From assembly GCA_027922465.2 (NCBI GenBank), contig BQMF02000016.1, positions 744,001-808,000 of the forward strand: DNA of 64,000 bases. Reading direction: 5' to 3'. The notes under the pieces are model-generated. The model saw nothing but the letters and a program-made list of their open reading frames with translations. It ran no database searches and had not been told where the DNA came from. Positions within the stretch are counted from its first letter, which is position 1, and each line of letters opens with the position of its first letter. This stretch comes from Turritopsis dohrnii (taxonomy: Eukaryota > Cnidaria > Hydrozoa > Anthoathecata > Oceaniidae). This document shows positions 34,437 to 45,930 of this stretch, one piece after another. Made by a program: the position numbers and the translations under genes.

Positions 34437-35627
34437 AGGTGTGTTTCAAAATATTGGATTAAAAAAATATCATCACAGTTTTTGAAGGAAACATCCAATA
34501 AATTTTATATCGATGGAATCCGTATCTTTTGGTCTTTCTCATGATTTTTTGTAGGAAATGGAAAAGTAGAAGAAGAGAAAATCAAAAGATAAGTTTGGAA
34601 AAACTCATTAATTTCTTGACGATCAATTAAGATGTACAGTGTATCCCAGAGAATTTCGGTCTGCGATTTTAACAGCTCATAACCTTTCACACATATATCA
34701 GATTTCAACAATTTTTACACCATTCGATAGGATTTTATTCATAGACTCTAGAAATATACATTTTGTTCTCCAAGGCCTTTAAGTTTGGAAACAATTAAGG
34801 ATTTTACCATGAAAAAATCCAATTATCTTCTTAATGGTTAATTAAAACATCTTTCAATAACAGCTATCAGCGATCATTATCAAAAACAATAACAAAGAAG
34901 TGACTGTAAAATACAAGAGTCATTAAAAACAAAACTTTAAGCTGTCTTAACATGTCCCCCGTTTCTCTGGACACAGCGATTTACTCTTGCTGTCATAAAG
35001 AGTGGCAAATAAAATTTTGATTTTGTCTAAGATTATTTGCTGCGTCAACAATTTTACTTCTTAACTCTGATAGACTCTGAATCTCAGTGGAGAAAAGTTT
35101 TTGTGGCAACTAAAGATTGCTCATATGATGTCAAAACAATTTTGTAGAAGCCTCCGTCTCACAATTTTTAACTTTGTGATGAGATTATAATTTTAGTGTG
35201 TTCAATAACACCACGATATGTTCTTTATAAACAAAAGAATAATTGCACGTGAAAACTTACTTTCATTAACCATTAAGGAGTTAATGACCGTGACAGTTTA
35301 AAGAAATCCTTTTTACTGCAAAGATGTTGGACTAAATTATTTAAAATATAGGTTTTTTAAATCCTTGAAAAAATGCTATCGAATGATGTAAAAATCTCTA
35401 AAAACTGATATGTGTGCGAAAAGTTATAGCTTGTTAAAATCTTAGACCGAAATTTTCTGGGACACACTGTATAACAATAAAAACAATTTCCGAAAGCAAA
35501 AACCGTTATGTAACAATTTTATATCGATTCCATCAATATAAAACTTATAAAATTTATAAAAGTTAATCGGATATTTCCTTCAAAAACTGCGTTGATATTT
35601 TTTAAATTCAATTTAAAACACCTTCTG
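34437..35627. mobile_element. Family A MITE interrupted by a family B MITE
   Basis: Left end 'aggtgtgtttcaaaatattg' after TA, right end '...aacaccttctg' before TA. The interior matches 8113-8726 except for the inserted family B element at 34637-35469. The continuous sequence around 8315 ('gatgttaaacaataa') gives the uninterrupted site. Confidence 0.75.
34637..35469. mobile_element. TA-duplicating MITE, family B, copy 2
   Basis: Starts 'cagtgtatcccagagaattt' and ends 'aattttctgggacacactg'. TA duplicates are at 34635-34636 and 35470-35471. It is collinear with 8813-9651 along its length. Confidence 0.85.
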
Positions 35628-35728
35628 TATATGTGCATAAAGTTTTTGTAACATTGTTATCGTTCTTCTAACAGACTAACAATATGTGCTTTTTTGTTAA
35701 AAAAAATAAAAATATATTGTGAAAGGTA

Positions 35729-36344
35729 CAGTGTGTTTCATAATGTTGGAAATGGAAATTTTGAAGCTGTTTTTTTAAATGAATATACCGAATTTCAAAA
35801 TAATTTTTCTATAGATGAAAACCCATTTTCAAATTCTTTCGGCTAGTATATTTTTGTGAAAAATGAAAACCTGGTATTTATAAAAGTAAGGAAAAATGTA
35901 ATTAAATGTAATTAAATTGTTAATGGTTGATTAAGATGTGAATGAAAAGAAAAGATTTTTAGAAACAATAACAGCAATTTGGAAAACAATAAACAAATTT
36001 ATCCTGTGTGCTCACGAAAAACGTTTAACTTTTATGTTTTTTAATATTAATTTGCGGGTCTCAGCGCAAAGATAGAATTAACAAAACTTTGTATAAATTT
36101 AGCGCTTTGAAACAATAAGCACGATGTAACTACGTGTTAATCGACCATTAAAAATTTAATTACATTTTCCCAAGACATTTTCCTTCATTTTTCAAAAACC
36201 ACTTTTTCGTTTTTCACAAAAATATCCTAGCCAAAAGAACTTGAAAGCGGCTTTCCATCGATGTAAAAATTATTTCGAAATTTGGTATATTGATTTAAAA
36301 AAACAACTTTAAAAATTCCATTTCCAACATTATAAAACACACTG
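35729..36344. mobile_element. 616-base MITE with 'cagtgtgtttcat' ends
   Basis: The terminal inverted repeat continues for about 85 bases: 'cagtgtgtttcataatgttg' and 'caacattataaaacacactg', then 'aaatgaatataccgaatttc' against 'gaaatttggtatattgattt'. TA flanks both ends. The half copy at 15830-15997 belongs to the same family. Confidence 0.85.
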
Positions 36345-36399
36345 TACAAGTTATTAAATTAATTCAATAACAAGCGCCACATGGCACAAAACGGTATAG

Positions 36400-38600
36400 C
36401 AGCTACCTTAACGTCCTGTCAGTGTTGAATATTTTCAAAAACGTTTGAAATCACTTTTAAAATTTGGTGTAATTTTGGATTAAAATGCAGTTTTCATTCA
36501 ATACTTGGTACTCCTATATGTGAAGCCACACAAATTTTAAACGACGCAATGGTAGTTTCCTTATTCTAGAATAACGCACAATGCATTTAACACGAAGGAA
36601 AATAGTGAAGAAAATTAATACGGTTAAAGATTATTGACCTAGATTTTCTGATAAAAACAACGCGAATTTTTCATATGACCTTATACGTCATATAACACTA
36701 CACGAAATCTAAGTAAGTGAGTAAGTTACGGACAGTTTTTACTGGTGGCCGTATAGAATGTTGAATTTTAAAAATTTAAAATTTTGCGCTATATATGGAA
36801 GTCTATTGTATGATTTCCATATATTGTATGCCCATCATCTATCGGGCAAATTGTTTTGTCCTTGTAGGTAAGCATTAAAGTCTTAAAAAGCTTCAATCAA
36901 TACTTTTTCTTCTGGAAAAGTAGAAAACTACATAAATAGAAAACTACAGAGCATACTCTAGCTTATCATGTTTTATAAAACACATGTGTGGATGTCATAG
37001 ATATTATTATACAATTCATAAAAATTCAAAAACATATTTATTCACCTAAAATTGATTAAGCTCTGAAAAAAAAAGAATAAATGAGAAACGCTAGATAACA
37101 AACACTTCTAAAGAATAAAGTTTCTCAGTTTTCCTAATTATGAAGAAGAGAGGAAATTAGCCTCAATCTTTGACTGACATATTTGGCTTTTCTGAATGTA
37201 CATAACCATAGAAACTAGATGATTTACATTACTCTTTCCTTGAAATCTGGCATATTCTGAAAATACTTTAGCAGTTCCTCATCGCATTGCATCAAAAATT
37301 AACTTAAACTCTGAGAAAAATTTAATTAATTTAATTAATCAAACAAATGAAATACATAGCTTAGGACTTTGATTGGGGTGGCTGGGCAGTTTTGTACTCA
37401 ATCTGTTTAAAAGAAAGAAGTTCGCACAAAATAAAACTACTCAAAATGATGTACATAATCTATTAAATAAAATTAAAGAATCTGAGAAAATAAAAACAAT
37501 CAATGTCCATTATCATCCTGACATAACATGATTAAGATAAAAACTGGTTAGAAAGGTCAAAAATCTTTAATTGTGATAAAATCCTGTGATGTGAATCAAG
37601 ACTAAAAAAACAAAAGAAAAACTAATTGATAGCTTGCCTGCCAACTATGCTGATATTTTGTTTTTCCCATTATTATAGGATTTCTTAAAACTTTTTATTT
37701 TAGTACTTTGTTTATTATGTTATACTATAAGACAAAAGTGAAGTCATACAAAAGAAGTATTAAATATACAAACTATTTCATATATCACAAGAAGAGAAAA
37801 TCTGCCTAAATAATTTTGATACTTATGCAATTGTAGAAACTGGCAGGAAATTACTGCCATAATCAAATTATGTAAGACAAAAAAATTTGATTTACTTGAA
37901 AATTAGAAAAAAACAGGATATATCATTGAAAACTGACCAAAAAACCCAGGAAAACAGGACAAAAACTAAAAAACAGGAAAACAGGCTCTATATGACAGGT
38001 AACTAAACCCAGATATAATGAGCAACACCCAGTTTTATGTTGCGACTTTAAATGTCAATCAACAAATTTCAATTTACATAGCAGGTTCTTGAATCCGTCA
38101 CATGTTCCTTTCAAATGATAGTATAGTCTCTAACCACATATATGCTGGAAATGCCAGACACATCACATTTGTTACTCCTGTCTTGGTTCAGCAGTTCCAT
38201 TGTTTCAAGTACATATACCAGATATTCCACGACCATATAGTGATTCGTCTTTATTCATATATTGATATCAATTACTCTTGATAATGCCTTAACACCTGAA
38301 ATAGTAAAACCAACAAACAAATTATTAAGAACATAAATTTCCCATTCATGATACTGAAAGTTAGCAAAATCATTTATATATTTAACATTATTATGTAATT
38401 ATAAGGGCAAAACTCCAAAATCAGAAAAATAGTAGAATGTGAAATACATTATGATCTGTATATATATTAATTACGTAACTATCATTATATTTTTAGAAAT
38501 AACGCAAGTATATAACATGTAAAGTTATAACAATTACACAAAAACAAGTTAACTGATTTGTTTCTTTACTCTTCATTGTCGTTTATTTTTAATTATCTTA
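36400..38600. other. No gene recognised
   Basis: AT-rich sequence without a frame above 60 codons. No convincing repeat boundaries, domains or splice-linked exons were seen. Confidence 0.5.
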
Positions 38601-38626
38601 TTCAATTAAAGAATTTGTAAGCTGTA

Positions 38627-39006
38627 TACCGTGGCGTTTATAACTCAAGGTTTTGGATGCGGCGTCTAATAGAGGGAGGTGTTCATTAGAGGGCGGCCTT
38701 TATTACAAAATGAAAAACTTGAACAATAATGTTTCCTTATCCTTAAAATGGTAAACAAAAGATTGTGTAAAAATGTGTTACACAAAAGATACCTTCACGA
38801 AAATGTGAACGTATCTGAAATGTTGTCTTGTATGAGATGAAAGCTTTTTTATAATTCTTGATTAGGCTGTTTTCTAATAAACGCCGCTTTTCAAGATGCG
38901 ACGTTAAATAGAGGGAGGCGTTTATTAGAGGGCGATGTTTACTACAAATGTTCCGCTATAAGTGCGGCGTTTATCAGAGGGTGGCGTTTATTAGAGGAAA
39001 TACGAT
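38627..39006. mobile_element. 'taataaacgccgcc' repeat element, copy 1
   Basis: Both ends carry repeated units of the form 'gcgtttattagagggcg' and the outer right end reads 'ttagaggaaatacgatat'. Copies at 57970-58670 and 61892-62410 share the terminal and subterminal units. No coding sequence. Confidence 0.7.
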
Positions 39007-39009
39007 ATA

Positions 39010-40310
39010 GCTATTTTTACCTTCAGTTATTTCTCTTGAAGTTATACAGTTTCACCCAGACACACGTATAAATGTAAATACTACAACAGAGTTTACTAAT
39101 ATTGAATTCCAAATCAGAGAATATTTTTCAATATAGATGGATAAATCTTGTTGACATTTTTTGTTGTTAAACAGTCCAATTTCATCACAAAAAGCAACTA
39201 AGACTGTACCCTTTAAATAGATTAATTTCATGATGATGTATATATACTGTTTTGATGTCTCATGGCATTGATTTAGACATTAGAAATGATAAAAGCCATT
39301 TTTTTCTACACACACATTCCCTGTCAGCATAAAACGTTTATATGGAACATGCAAATCATTTCCTATGAACAATAAATAAGCTTGCAATAAGAATTCAAAA
39401 TGGGTAATAAAAGGACCTATTATGAATAAAATTTTCTGGGGCAACAAACGTAACATTAGATTTTATCATTTTCATTGGACTTTTATGTCTTGTGTGTGGA
39501 AATAAAAACAGTTAATTGGATCAAAATACAACACCAACTTGAAAAAAGATGAAAAGGAATGGAGAAGAAATAACAGTTTTTTATTTTATTCCTCACAGAT
39601 TGTGTATATTCTCATCTATAAAATGTTCAACTTACAATGTTTGATTTTCGCAGTTTCCAAGTTGGAAGTTCATAACAAACCTCAGAGCATTCGGAACATT
39701 CCCGGGGAAAAATGTCAACTTAACTCATAAAAGCAACTACTTTGGCCTTCCCGCTACTGTATAGATCAACAATTTTACCCTAAAGCTATACACTGAACAC
39801 TTTTGGGCTTGATCAATCATATTAATATCTGCATCAGAATTTGCGAAAATTAAAGGTAAGCGAGAAAACTAAGATTTTTGGTATGCACTGTAAGAAATTT
39901 CAGCGATTGACGGCAGACAAACGCATCTCTCTGGTGACAACATTTGATCTTGCCAAACGAGCTCCATTCCGCATAGCTCCACTCCGCAAAAAAAACCCAA
40001 AATATTACAAAATATGTATATATATATACCTTACATGGATAAATTTTCGCAGTTTTTGCGGATTTTCCAAAAATCGGTGAAATATTCAAAATCGAGACCA
40101 TCTGCGAAAATTTATCTACGCAAAATTTTTATATTTCCAACCCGCAAAAATTAATCCACGCAGAATTTTCCTTTTTTCCACCCGCGAAAATTAATCCAGA
40201 AAGAATGCTTAAAGAATCGGAAAATTTTTGATTGGTTTAGAAGCAGGAGAAAATATTGACGAAAAGTTCTTTTGTCTTTTTTATGTAAACAGAAGAAAAA
40301 ACTAATATCA
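39010..40310. other. No gene; 'gcgaaaattaatcc' repeats at 40040-40200
   Basis: Units such as 'cccgcaaaaattaatccacg' and 'cccgcgaaaattaatccag' recur at 40110-40200 with a related 'gcgaaaattaaagg' at 39842, suggesting a small element with subterminal repeats. Open frames at 39539 and 39841 are unsupported. Confidence 0.45.
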
Positions 40311-40320
40311 ATATGAAATA

Positions 40321-40457
40321 CAGTACAACCCTGTTAACTCGGACCTTTAAAGGATTGTGAAAAACTTGCCGATTTATCGGGAGTGGGACCATCAGGGTTA
40401 ATACTTATTCTGAGTATCCAACTTAAACAGTGTCCGAGATAATACAGGGTTCTACTG
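40321..40457. mobile_element. pogo/Tigger-type MITE
   Basis: A 137-base element flanked by TA, with ends CAGTACAACCCTGTTAACTC and, in reverse, CAGTAGAACCCTGTATTATC, both leading to 'GGAC'. The 'CAGT.gAACCcTgTt' start is characteristic of pogo-like elements. No coding sequence. Confidence 0.85.
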
Positions 40458-40459
40458 TA

Positions 40460-42040
40460 TATTATTAATTCACAATGAGAAACGAAAGTACTTTTATTTA
40501 AGTTACGCAATATGCTTTACAGCATAATATATCTTGTGTTTTTAGAGTTCTTCTGTAACCATTTCTATCTTTTATGTCTTTTCTTTTTGGTAAAGAATCT
40601 AAGGTGATTACTGCATACTTTTCCTGTGTTAATTTTACGATTTTAAGAGTTTGAAAATTTATAAAAACACCATGTAACTGAGATACATAGCCCTTTATGA
40701 TAAGAAGAAATCCGTCACAAACAAGTGGTAAATTTTTGTCTATTAGTGCACTACCAACACTATTTCCACACTAAAAACCATATTTGTTTTCTAAAAAATT
40801 AACAGAAACTGTTGAATCAACAATGGATACTTCTCAAGAGAGTTCAGAAAACATCAAATAGGTTACTTTATTTAAATTCCTATAGATTTTGCTTCCATTG
40901 TCCAAGATAAAATCAAGATCATAGGAGTCCCAATGGCCTGGGTTTTCAAATAATGCAAAAGCAACTGAAAATAATGAGCAGCAAGTGCATTGCTTTCTTG
41001 CAATTTCCCCAAGTTTGTTATTTTCCTGATGAAAAGAACCTTGTTTGTGTAATCTTTGCAAATAACGTCATTACAGTAAAATATTTACAACAGGTTTTAG
41101 TTCTCTTGGCTTGGCTTTTTCTCTGGGCTATCTGTCTGACCTAGCACTATTATACTTCGTTTCAATCTTTCTCTCTTCTGGATGAAAGTGTTTTTACTCT
41201 AATAAAACAAAAAGGGGAACTCTTAGTAAAATTGTTGTGAACTTTCAATCCAAAATGTGGTTACGACGAAAGATAAACTCTAGAATAATGAAATTTTGTA
41301 GTATGGAGAGCATAGACTTCTACCATCTCTCTAATATCAAACGTACATTTGTTACTGTTTGTGTGTTTGAAATCATAGAAATAATACGACCATGCATCCC
41401 AAATGGTATTGCTGCTATCTTTTTCAAAAGTAAAAAGGAGAAAGAGTTATATAAAAAATGGAAATATCAAAAAACCTTCATATTTTTCAACCTCTTATAT
41501 TCTCGCGCCAATACGTATGAATCTCCATAATATAGAGCCACAATAAAATTGTAAACTTCACGGAGACAGAAAAAACGCGAGGGTGTTTTAATACGGTATT
41601 TTCGCTTCGCTGCTATACCGTAATTATTAAAATTACTAACCATACAATAACATTCAAGTATTAATTTGATAAATTCAAATTTGATGGCTTCTCTTCATAG
41701 ACTGCTTTTTGGGAGAAATTAGGAAAAATGACTAGATTTATACATTGTCATAGGAAGTAATTGGAACGCAGGACACCAAAAATGAAGTGTAAGAAACCAC
41801 AAAATTACATAACTCATCCATCAATAATTATTTTTAATAAACTAAATTTATAATATCGTTAGCTAATTGTTTCGCTCAAATTGAAGCAACAATAAGTATA
41901 AATATTCACAAGCAGAAATATTTATTGACAGGAGGTATTAAAGTTCTCAGTCATGTAGATTAACGCCGCCTCGTGAAAGTTAACGCAATGAGCCTGTGTA
42001 AAAAGGGCTGATAATGTAGATTAATGCTACCGTAGCACAA
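40460..42040. other. No gene recognised
   Basis: The 97-codon frame at 41237-41530 has no recognisable domain. Bases 41580-41635 ('ggtgttttaatacggtattt' to 'gctataccgtaatta') recur in reverse at about 56805-56850 and look like a repeat end. Confidence 0.5.
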
Positions 42041-42049
42041 CCTCCTCCA

Positions 42050-42400
42050 TGTCCCACTTCCGCAGATAAAGGAACTCAAATGACTTTCAGAGGAACATTC
42101 TTTGATTACTTTCTTCGGCAGGGCTTTGGTAGCAGCATGGTCAGAAAAATTGATGTGGTGAACAGAAACCGCAACATTATAATTTAGGATGAAAGATTTT
42201 TTGACGTACAGATGATCAAGTATAGCACCACCTATATATGTTGGTTCTAATAAAAATTAATCGTAGTTTTCTAATCCCATATGGTCATTTAGATTTACAT
42301 TAAATTATCCAGTTAAGATGTCTATTCCAATAGCTGCCGTTACGTATTGCAAAAGTTGACATAGTCGTGTCATTTCTCCTGTACAGATGCAATATTCTAA
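42050..42400 (-). pseudogene. Helentron endonuclease (EEP) C-terminal relic
   Basis: The minus strand reads QLLQYVTAAIGIDILTG, a stop in place of the expected Asp, then FNVNLNDHMGLENYD, another stop, then FLLEPTYIGGAILDHLYVKK and VHHINFSDHAATKALPKKVI. The series 'GDFN', 'PThigG..LDhvyv' and 'SDH' is the end of an endonuclease/exonuclease/phosphatase domain. Such a domain follows the helicase in Helentron-type Helitrons, and a helicase end lies upstream on the same strand (44040-43790). Two nonsense changes make it a relic. Confidence 0.65.
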
Positions 42401-42716
42401 AACTGTCAGTTTTTTAAAAACAAATAATAAATTGAAATTCAGTGAATAACGTCGGCCTCAACCATAGTGTGTATGACGGGTTGAGAAATCTTTAGATTTT
42501 TAGTGCCTTAGACTGGCTAAAACGGTCTCTCTGAAACTGCACGACAAAGAAAGAAAAATTAAATATAATATTAAAATTCTTCCGAAAAAGTTAGAGAGTA
42601 GAAATGTTTATCTAGCATGAATAAAACCTAAGGTAAGGTAATGTGTAAGAATGTTATCTGTTGTAGAAGCCAAAAATATCTATCCTGCTCTGATATGTTT
42701 CTCAATAAACTCATCT

Positions 42717-43335
42717 TCAAAGCGTAAGATCCATTTTATCAACAGCATCAGTGTGAATATGAAGAATCATCAAGTTGTTTAAACGTGAATCGGTGGTTGT
42801 TGATCTTAGATAGGCTTTGACTCGTTTTAACGCGGAAAGTGATCTTTGGCTGATTACGTTTGTGGCAGGCATCACAAGCAGCCACGTTGCCATTTCAACA
42901 TCTTCACTTAAAAGAGCCCTTTGAGAATGATCTAAACTTTGTAATACTTGATCAGATCGGTAAATTTGAATATCATAACCAAGGTTAGACACAATAACAG
43001 ACAATAATGGTATTTGAACTTTGGCAAGCGATTCTTTGACATCACCATCGTAAAAACGACATACTTCTGTGAGATGTTCTTCTTAGGCCTTTAAGAGATT
43101 TGAGAAGAACTTCCTATAAGTTGACGTATATTTTGTAATCTGGCTGATTGAATGTTTTCTTGATATGATTAATAGCAAGATCGAATGCTTCAAAATATAT
43201 CTGGCGATATCGATCTTTGGCTGTATTGTGAAAATGATGTTTCTTGAGGATCTTGTTGTTGAAGTAATCTTTCATTTTCTTAGGAGTTTTGGAGATACCT
43301 CGAGTTGTGATTTCCAAAGAATTACTCGTTCCCAA
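42717..43335 (-). pseudogene. hAT transposase C-terminal fragment
   Basis: The upper part (43335-43114) includes DRYRQIYFEAFDLAINHIKK then TFNQPDYKIYVNL. After frame breaks near 43110-43010, the lower part (43004-42717) reads VEMATWLLVMPATNVISQRS, LSALKRVKAYLRSTTTDSRL, NNLMILHIH. This is the hAT dimerisation region ('...lpatna.sERsFS.lkriKt.lRs.m...RLn.L..l..h'). N-terminal BED finger and catalytic core are absent. It lies between the helicase and endonuclease pieces of the Helentron relic. Confidence 0.75.
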
Positions 43336-43789
43336 AAAAGATTATACATTATACGGTAAGCACCTCCGACACTCGTTGCTGTCCCTATGCTGCTGAAATG
43401 TCTCCTTGGAGCATTTTACCAAGATTGTTCGTTTGTTTCAAAAGAGTTTCGCCAAGACAACAAAAAAAATATGAAATTGAATTGGGACATTACAGTCATT
43501 ACTCCTTTAACTCGTGATCTCATTTCAGGAAGCTTTAAGCTTTACATTCGTGAAGGCGGATTTCCACTCAAGAATGTTTAGTGAAATGTGAAAAAAATTC
43601 GAGCGAAATTAAGTTCGAGCGAAGAAAAAAATTATCGCACAAAACTTCACACATTCCGTTTCCACTTTCGCAAATAACATCAAAACAATTTGCAATGGCG
43701 TTAAGTCGAAGACAGATTATTATATTGTTAAAAAAATCTTTATGTTGACTTACTTTTCAGGTCTTACACATAATAAATAAAAATGAACC

Positions 43790-44040
43790 ATCATCAGTGT
43801 TATCAGGTTTCCTTCCAAGGCCTTGATTATCTCTTAAATACTCATGTTCGCTACTAGCTCGTGGATCAGCTGATCTTTTAAATACCCCAGTTAAAAATAA
43901 CCCTTTTAAGGAAGTAACTCGACTAAGAGCAATGTAAATTTGTTCATGGTTAAATGCCTTTTGATTTAGTAAATCACAACTGATTACAACTTGGTTAAAA
44001 TTTAACTTTGGACCTTGTTAATGCTAAAGTGAGAGGGAGT
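43790..44040 (-). pseudogene. Helitron/PIF1-like helicase C-terminal relic
   Basis: The minus strand encodes QLPLTLALTRSK, a frame break, then VVISCDLLNQKAFNHEQIYI and ALSRVTSLKGLFLTGVFKRS. The 'F.h.qiYvAlSRv.s..gL' block is motif VI of PIF1-family helicases as found at the C-terminal end of the Helitron helicase, and 'lPLtlA' precedes the motif V region. Only the last part survives. Confidence 0.7.
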
Positions 44041-44059
44041 TGTGTCTAAAGACAGTTGG

Positions 44060-45690
44060 AAGATATTTTCATTTGCTATTGTGACTAGGAAACAGTTCGT
44101 AATAAGGGACATTGTGGTATAACTTAAAAACTGATGAAACATTAAATCATTAAAAACATCAAAACATTAACTTCAAACATTAAAAGTGGTGCAGAGTAAA
44201 TACAAAATTTTTGATGTTGGAGAGGAGCAACCTGACTGAGCTTAAGTATCCAACGCTTAAAAAGCATAACAGCCAATACACGAAACAAACGAAGATTTTT
44301 TGTATTTAGGCAGGCTCAAGTAAGCTCAAGACACGTATTCACTAAAAGCAAACACATATATACCTTTTAACTCTTCTGTTCGCAAGATGTTGAGAACGTC
44401 TTTTTAGTTAGAAAAGAATGATAACAGTTCAAGATAATTATAAGTTTCTTTTATGGAATATCGTTTTTTCAACTTCAGATATGTATATCTATCATTTAAA
44501 GAAACTTTTGAAAATTTAAAATAGTTTCTTCGCTTACATGCGTGGTACGCATTAGTTTTGCTACGTTTGACATGGACGTATAAAAAGAGAAGGACTCACA
44601 ACTAATACTAAAGTCTTTTATTTCTTATTATTAAAATCTATTCTGTCGGCATTTCTATGATGTAACCTTGCCTCGCTTTTCACTGGATTTTGGTTTCACA
44701 CGGGTGGGTTTATACGACGCTTTAAGTTTAAGGTGATTTGGAAACTCAAAGAAATGAGAGAAATACGATTTGCAGATACATATGAAATATTCTTTAGTAT
44801 CACAAGACTTCTACTCAACCTTTTTTAAATATGTTGGATTGGAATTAAGATAAATTTCTCGGAGTTAGGAAGTATTTGTGTATATACTTATATCCAAAGA
44901 ATCGGTACTTTGAAAGACGCCTGAGTGATGCAGAAAGAATAATGCATTTTCATTCTTATATACTTTCTTACATACATTTCATTTTTCATTCATATAATTA
45001 ATTTACTTTTTCATTCAATTCTGAAAATTTCATATTTGAGACTGTAAGAAGTCACGAGGAATCAGAGTTTAAAAACTGCCTTCAAAATAATCATAAAATC
45101 TTTAAATTGATTTCTGGTTGGTTGTTGCGATCATGGAAGCCAATGGAAACATGTATTTTTAACAGCGCTTGAGGGAGTTTCAAAACTGCTTTTGTCAAAA
45201 TTTCAATAAACCGAGACGAGATTTGTTTGAATAGATTTATAAAAGTTGTAAGCCCTTCTCTTTTTATACGTCTATGGTTTGAACAGCAGAAAAAAAGCCA
45301 AAGCCGGTTGTAATATATTTCTTGCTTTCGCAGAAATCCAATTCCCAAGATGAATAAAATCAATAAGCTTCTGGGAAGGTGTGTTGAGGGAAGGATGTCA
45401 TGAAGATGTTATGAGTTGAAGGAAGATATTTGTATTTATAGAAAATGTTTTTTTATTCACAGACCGGAAGAAAACAGTATAGGGAAACTCTCTTTGCAAA
45501 TTTAACCTAGGATACGACTTGTTAAATAGCTTTTCAATAACGTCATAAGCCGTATCAAATCGGCTATGGTTGAACGGCGAAATTCTAAAATTGTTGCACT
45601 GACACACTCATCGTCTTGTCTTTATGTTTGTTGCTTTAGAGCTATTCTTCATATGGGAATATCTGTTGTTTTTAGATTCTTAAATTCTTA
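44060..45690. other. No confirmed gene; upstream of the NRF-6-like gene
   Basis: Minus frames at 45091-45363 and 45398-45607 have no recognisable domain. If real they would be a divergent neighbour, but no splice partners were found. The NRF-6-like promoter should lie just before 45693; no TATA-type signal is convincing. Confidence 0.4.
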
Positions 45691-45692
45691 AT

Positions 45693-45930
45693 ATGAAGAG
45701 CAGTATATTCATAGTGTTTCTTTTGGCAAAAATTGATGCATCCTCGTCAAAAATTGATAGCAATGATAACAGTACCTCTTACTTGGCTGTGAAAGAAGCT
45801 GTACAGAGTTTTAATTTCTTGAGTATTGCAAGCAGTATAGGTGGATACAGTAACCATAGCAACTTCACCAACTCCACCCTGCAGTGTTTAAAAGCATTTT
45901 CATTGTTTAATTTGGACGAAAGACTTAAGC
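45693..45930 (+). CDS. NRF-6-like exon 1, signal peptide and NRF start
   Basis: ATG starts MKSSIFIVFLLAKIDASSS, a secretion signal, followed by an Asn/Ser-rich stretch with several N-glycosylation sequons (NDNS, NHSN, NFTN) and CLKAFSLFNLDERLK. Ends one base into a codon at a GTGAGT donor. Confidence 0.75.

Noticed and set aside
41237..41530. A 97-codon gene
   Set aside because: No recognisable motif, AT-driven composition and no neighbouring exons in phase.
45091..45607. A divergent minus-strand neighbour of the NRF-6-like gene
   Set aside because: The frames look somewhat protein-like but no family, start context or splice structure could be supported.
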